Assembly: GCA_949299435.1 (NCBI GenBank)
Contig: CASGAK010000074.1
Span: 1 to 7,113, forward strand
Direction of reading: 5' to 3'
DNA: 7,113 bases
Source: an uncultured bacterium
Lineage (GTDB): Bacteria; Cyanobacteriota; Vampirovibrionia; Gastranaerophilales; Gastranaerophilaceae
Shown here: positions 6,673-7,113 of the stretch, piece by piece
How the letters are laid out: each line of letters opens with the position of its first letter
How positions within the stretch are numbered: the first letter of the stretch is position 1
The notes under the pieces: model-generated
What the model was told of the DNA's origin: nothing
Databases searched by the model: none
The model's input: the letters and a program-made list of their open reading frames with translations, nothing else
Program-made: the position numbers and the translations under genes

Positions 6673-6948
6673 ATGAAAAGACGTGACTTTATAATCAATT
6701 CAGCATTAACTATAGGTGGGGCTGCAATTTTACTATCAGGATTTATTTCTCCGATAGAAGATATGCCTCAAATATTGCAATATCTAACCTACTTAAACCC
6801 TATAAGATTTTTTATGGTATTAGTGCGTGGAATTTTCTTAAAAGGAATGAGTTTTGAAGATGTATTCTATAATTTAATTCCTTTATTTATTATAGCTACG
6901 CTTACCCTGAGTTTAGCGTCAATGACGTTCAAAAGAAAACTTGATTAA
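6673..6948 (+). CDS. Tat-signal-like N-terminus joined to the C-terminal end of an ABC-2 permease
   Basis: This 91-residue frame has a good ribosome-binding site (AAAGGA, 6663-6668) four bases before the ATG. Residues 1-23 resemble a twin-arginine signal: MKRRDFIIN with Arg3-Arg4, then a hydrophobic stretch ending LLSG. From about residue 20 to the end it reads like the C-terminus of an ABC-2 exporter permease of the YbhR/YhhJ type. Features are LLSGFISPIEDMP, then YLTYLNPIRFFMV at 37-49, RGIFLKG at 52-58, a last membrane helix at about 66-84 and a basic tail, FKRKLD. Such permeases are usually about 370 residues, so roughly the first 300 are absent, and no ATPase partner is in the window. 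It is unlikely to transport on its own. It is probably a deletion or recombination product with intact start signals, perhaps a relic. A real small membrane protein cannot be excluded. Confidence 0.6.
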   Translation: MKRRDFIINSALTIGGAAILLSGFISPIEDMPQILQYLTYLNPIRFFMVLVRGIFLKGMSFEDVFYNLIPLFIIATLTLSLASMTFKRKLD

Positions 6949-7113
6949 ATAAAATTCAATTTTTAAATATTTAGTATTTTAGTTGAATGGTTAAAAGTCT
7001 TATAAAGTAATAGTAATGCGATTATGAATGAGAATAAAATTATAAGTTGTAAATAACTGGGATTTGTCTAGTTTTATTAAGTTTGACTGAGTTTAAAAAA
7101 TGCAGCACTACAC

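Noticed and set aside
7100..7113. Start of a new + strand gene at the window edge (ATG CAG CAC TAC)
   Set aside because: Only four codons are visible, with no convincing ribosome-binding site, so a gene cannot be supported.
6390..7113. Insertion sequence, attachment site or phage remnant around the chimeric frame
   Set aside because: No transposase or integrase fragment, long terminal inverted repeats, target-site duplications or tRNA gene could be seen by eye.

Overview
The window is a strongly AT-rich bacterial segment using the standard bacterial code: Trp is TGG and UGA is not read through. It carries three confidently recognised genes, one small chimeric reading frame and a well-defined divergent promoter region. 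A lysophospholipid transporter (LplT-type) joined to a complete Aas-type acyltransferase/acyl-ACP synthetase suggests an organism with an LplT/Aas lipid-repair pathway, which is best known from diderm bacteria. The low GC and mix of families would suit a gut-associated diderm such as Gastranaerophilales (Melainabacteria). That placement is a guess from gene style, not a demonstrated assignment.

Layout. Bases 49-3516 (+) encode a 1155-residue three-part protein: an MFS lysophospholipid flippase, a PlsC-type acyltransferase and an AMP-forming acyl-ACP/acyl-CoA synthetase. It should import lysophospholipid, activate a fatty acid and re-acylate the lysolipid in one polypeptide. It ends at a perfect 28-bp palindrome (3520-3547) that can terminate transcription from both sides. 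The convergent gene (3614-5992, -) encodes a 792-residue sulfur enzyme: a CoA-disulfide-reductase-like flavoprotein followed by rhodanese, TusA and DsrE2 modules, each keeping its key cysteine.

The 115-bp gap at 5993-6107 separates this enzyme from a divergent 93-residue ArsR-family repressor (6108-6389, +). The gap holds two back-to-back sigma70-like promoters, each overlaid by a copy of the same 13-bp sequence. The two copies are exactly 65 bp apart and are probable operators. The repressor has Cys36, Cys42, Cys44 and Cys75 and no visible ribosome-binding site; its promoter would start transcription at or next to the ATG. The simplest reading is a self-contained, thiol- or persulfide-responsive switch controlling persulfide metabolism.

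Bases 6390-6672 contain no gene. They hold candidate promoters and an AT-only inverted repeat. The frame at 6673-6948 (+) looks like a chimera: a twin-arginine-type N-terminus joined to the last ~70 residues of an ABC-2 transporter permease. Bases 6949-7113 hold no supported gene, only a short hydrophobic open stretch on the minus strand without a start codon.

No tRNA, rRNA, CRISPR array, insertion sequence or phage gene was seen. The most noteworthy items are the four-module sulfur enzyme with its paired-operator switch and the Tat/ABC-2 chimera. Neither is proven to be a new system from sequence alone.
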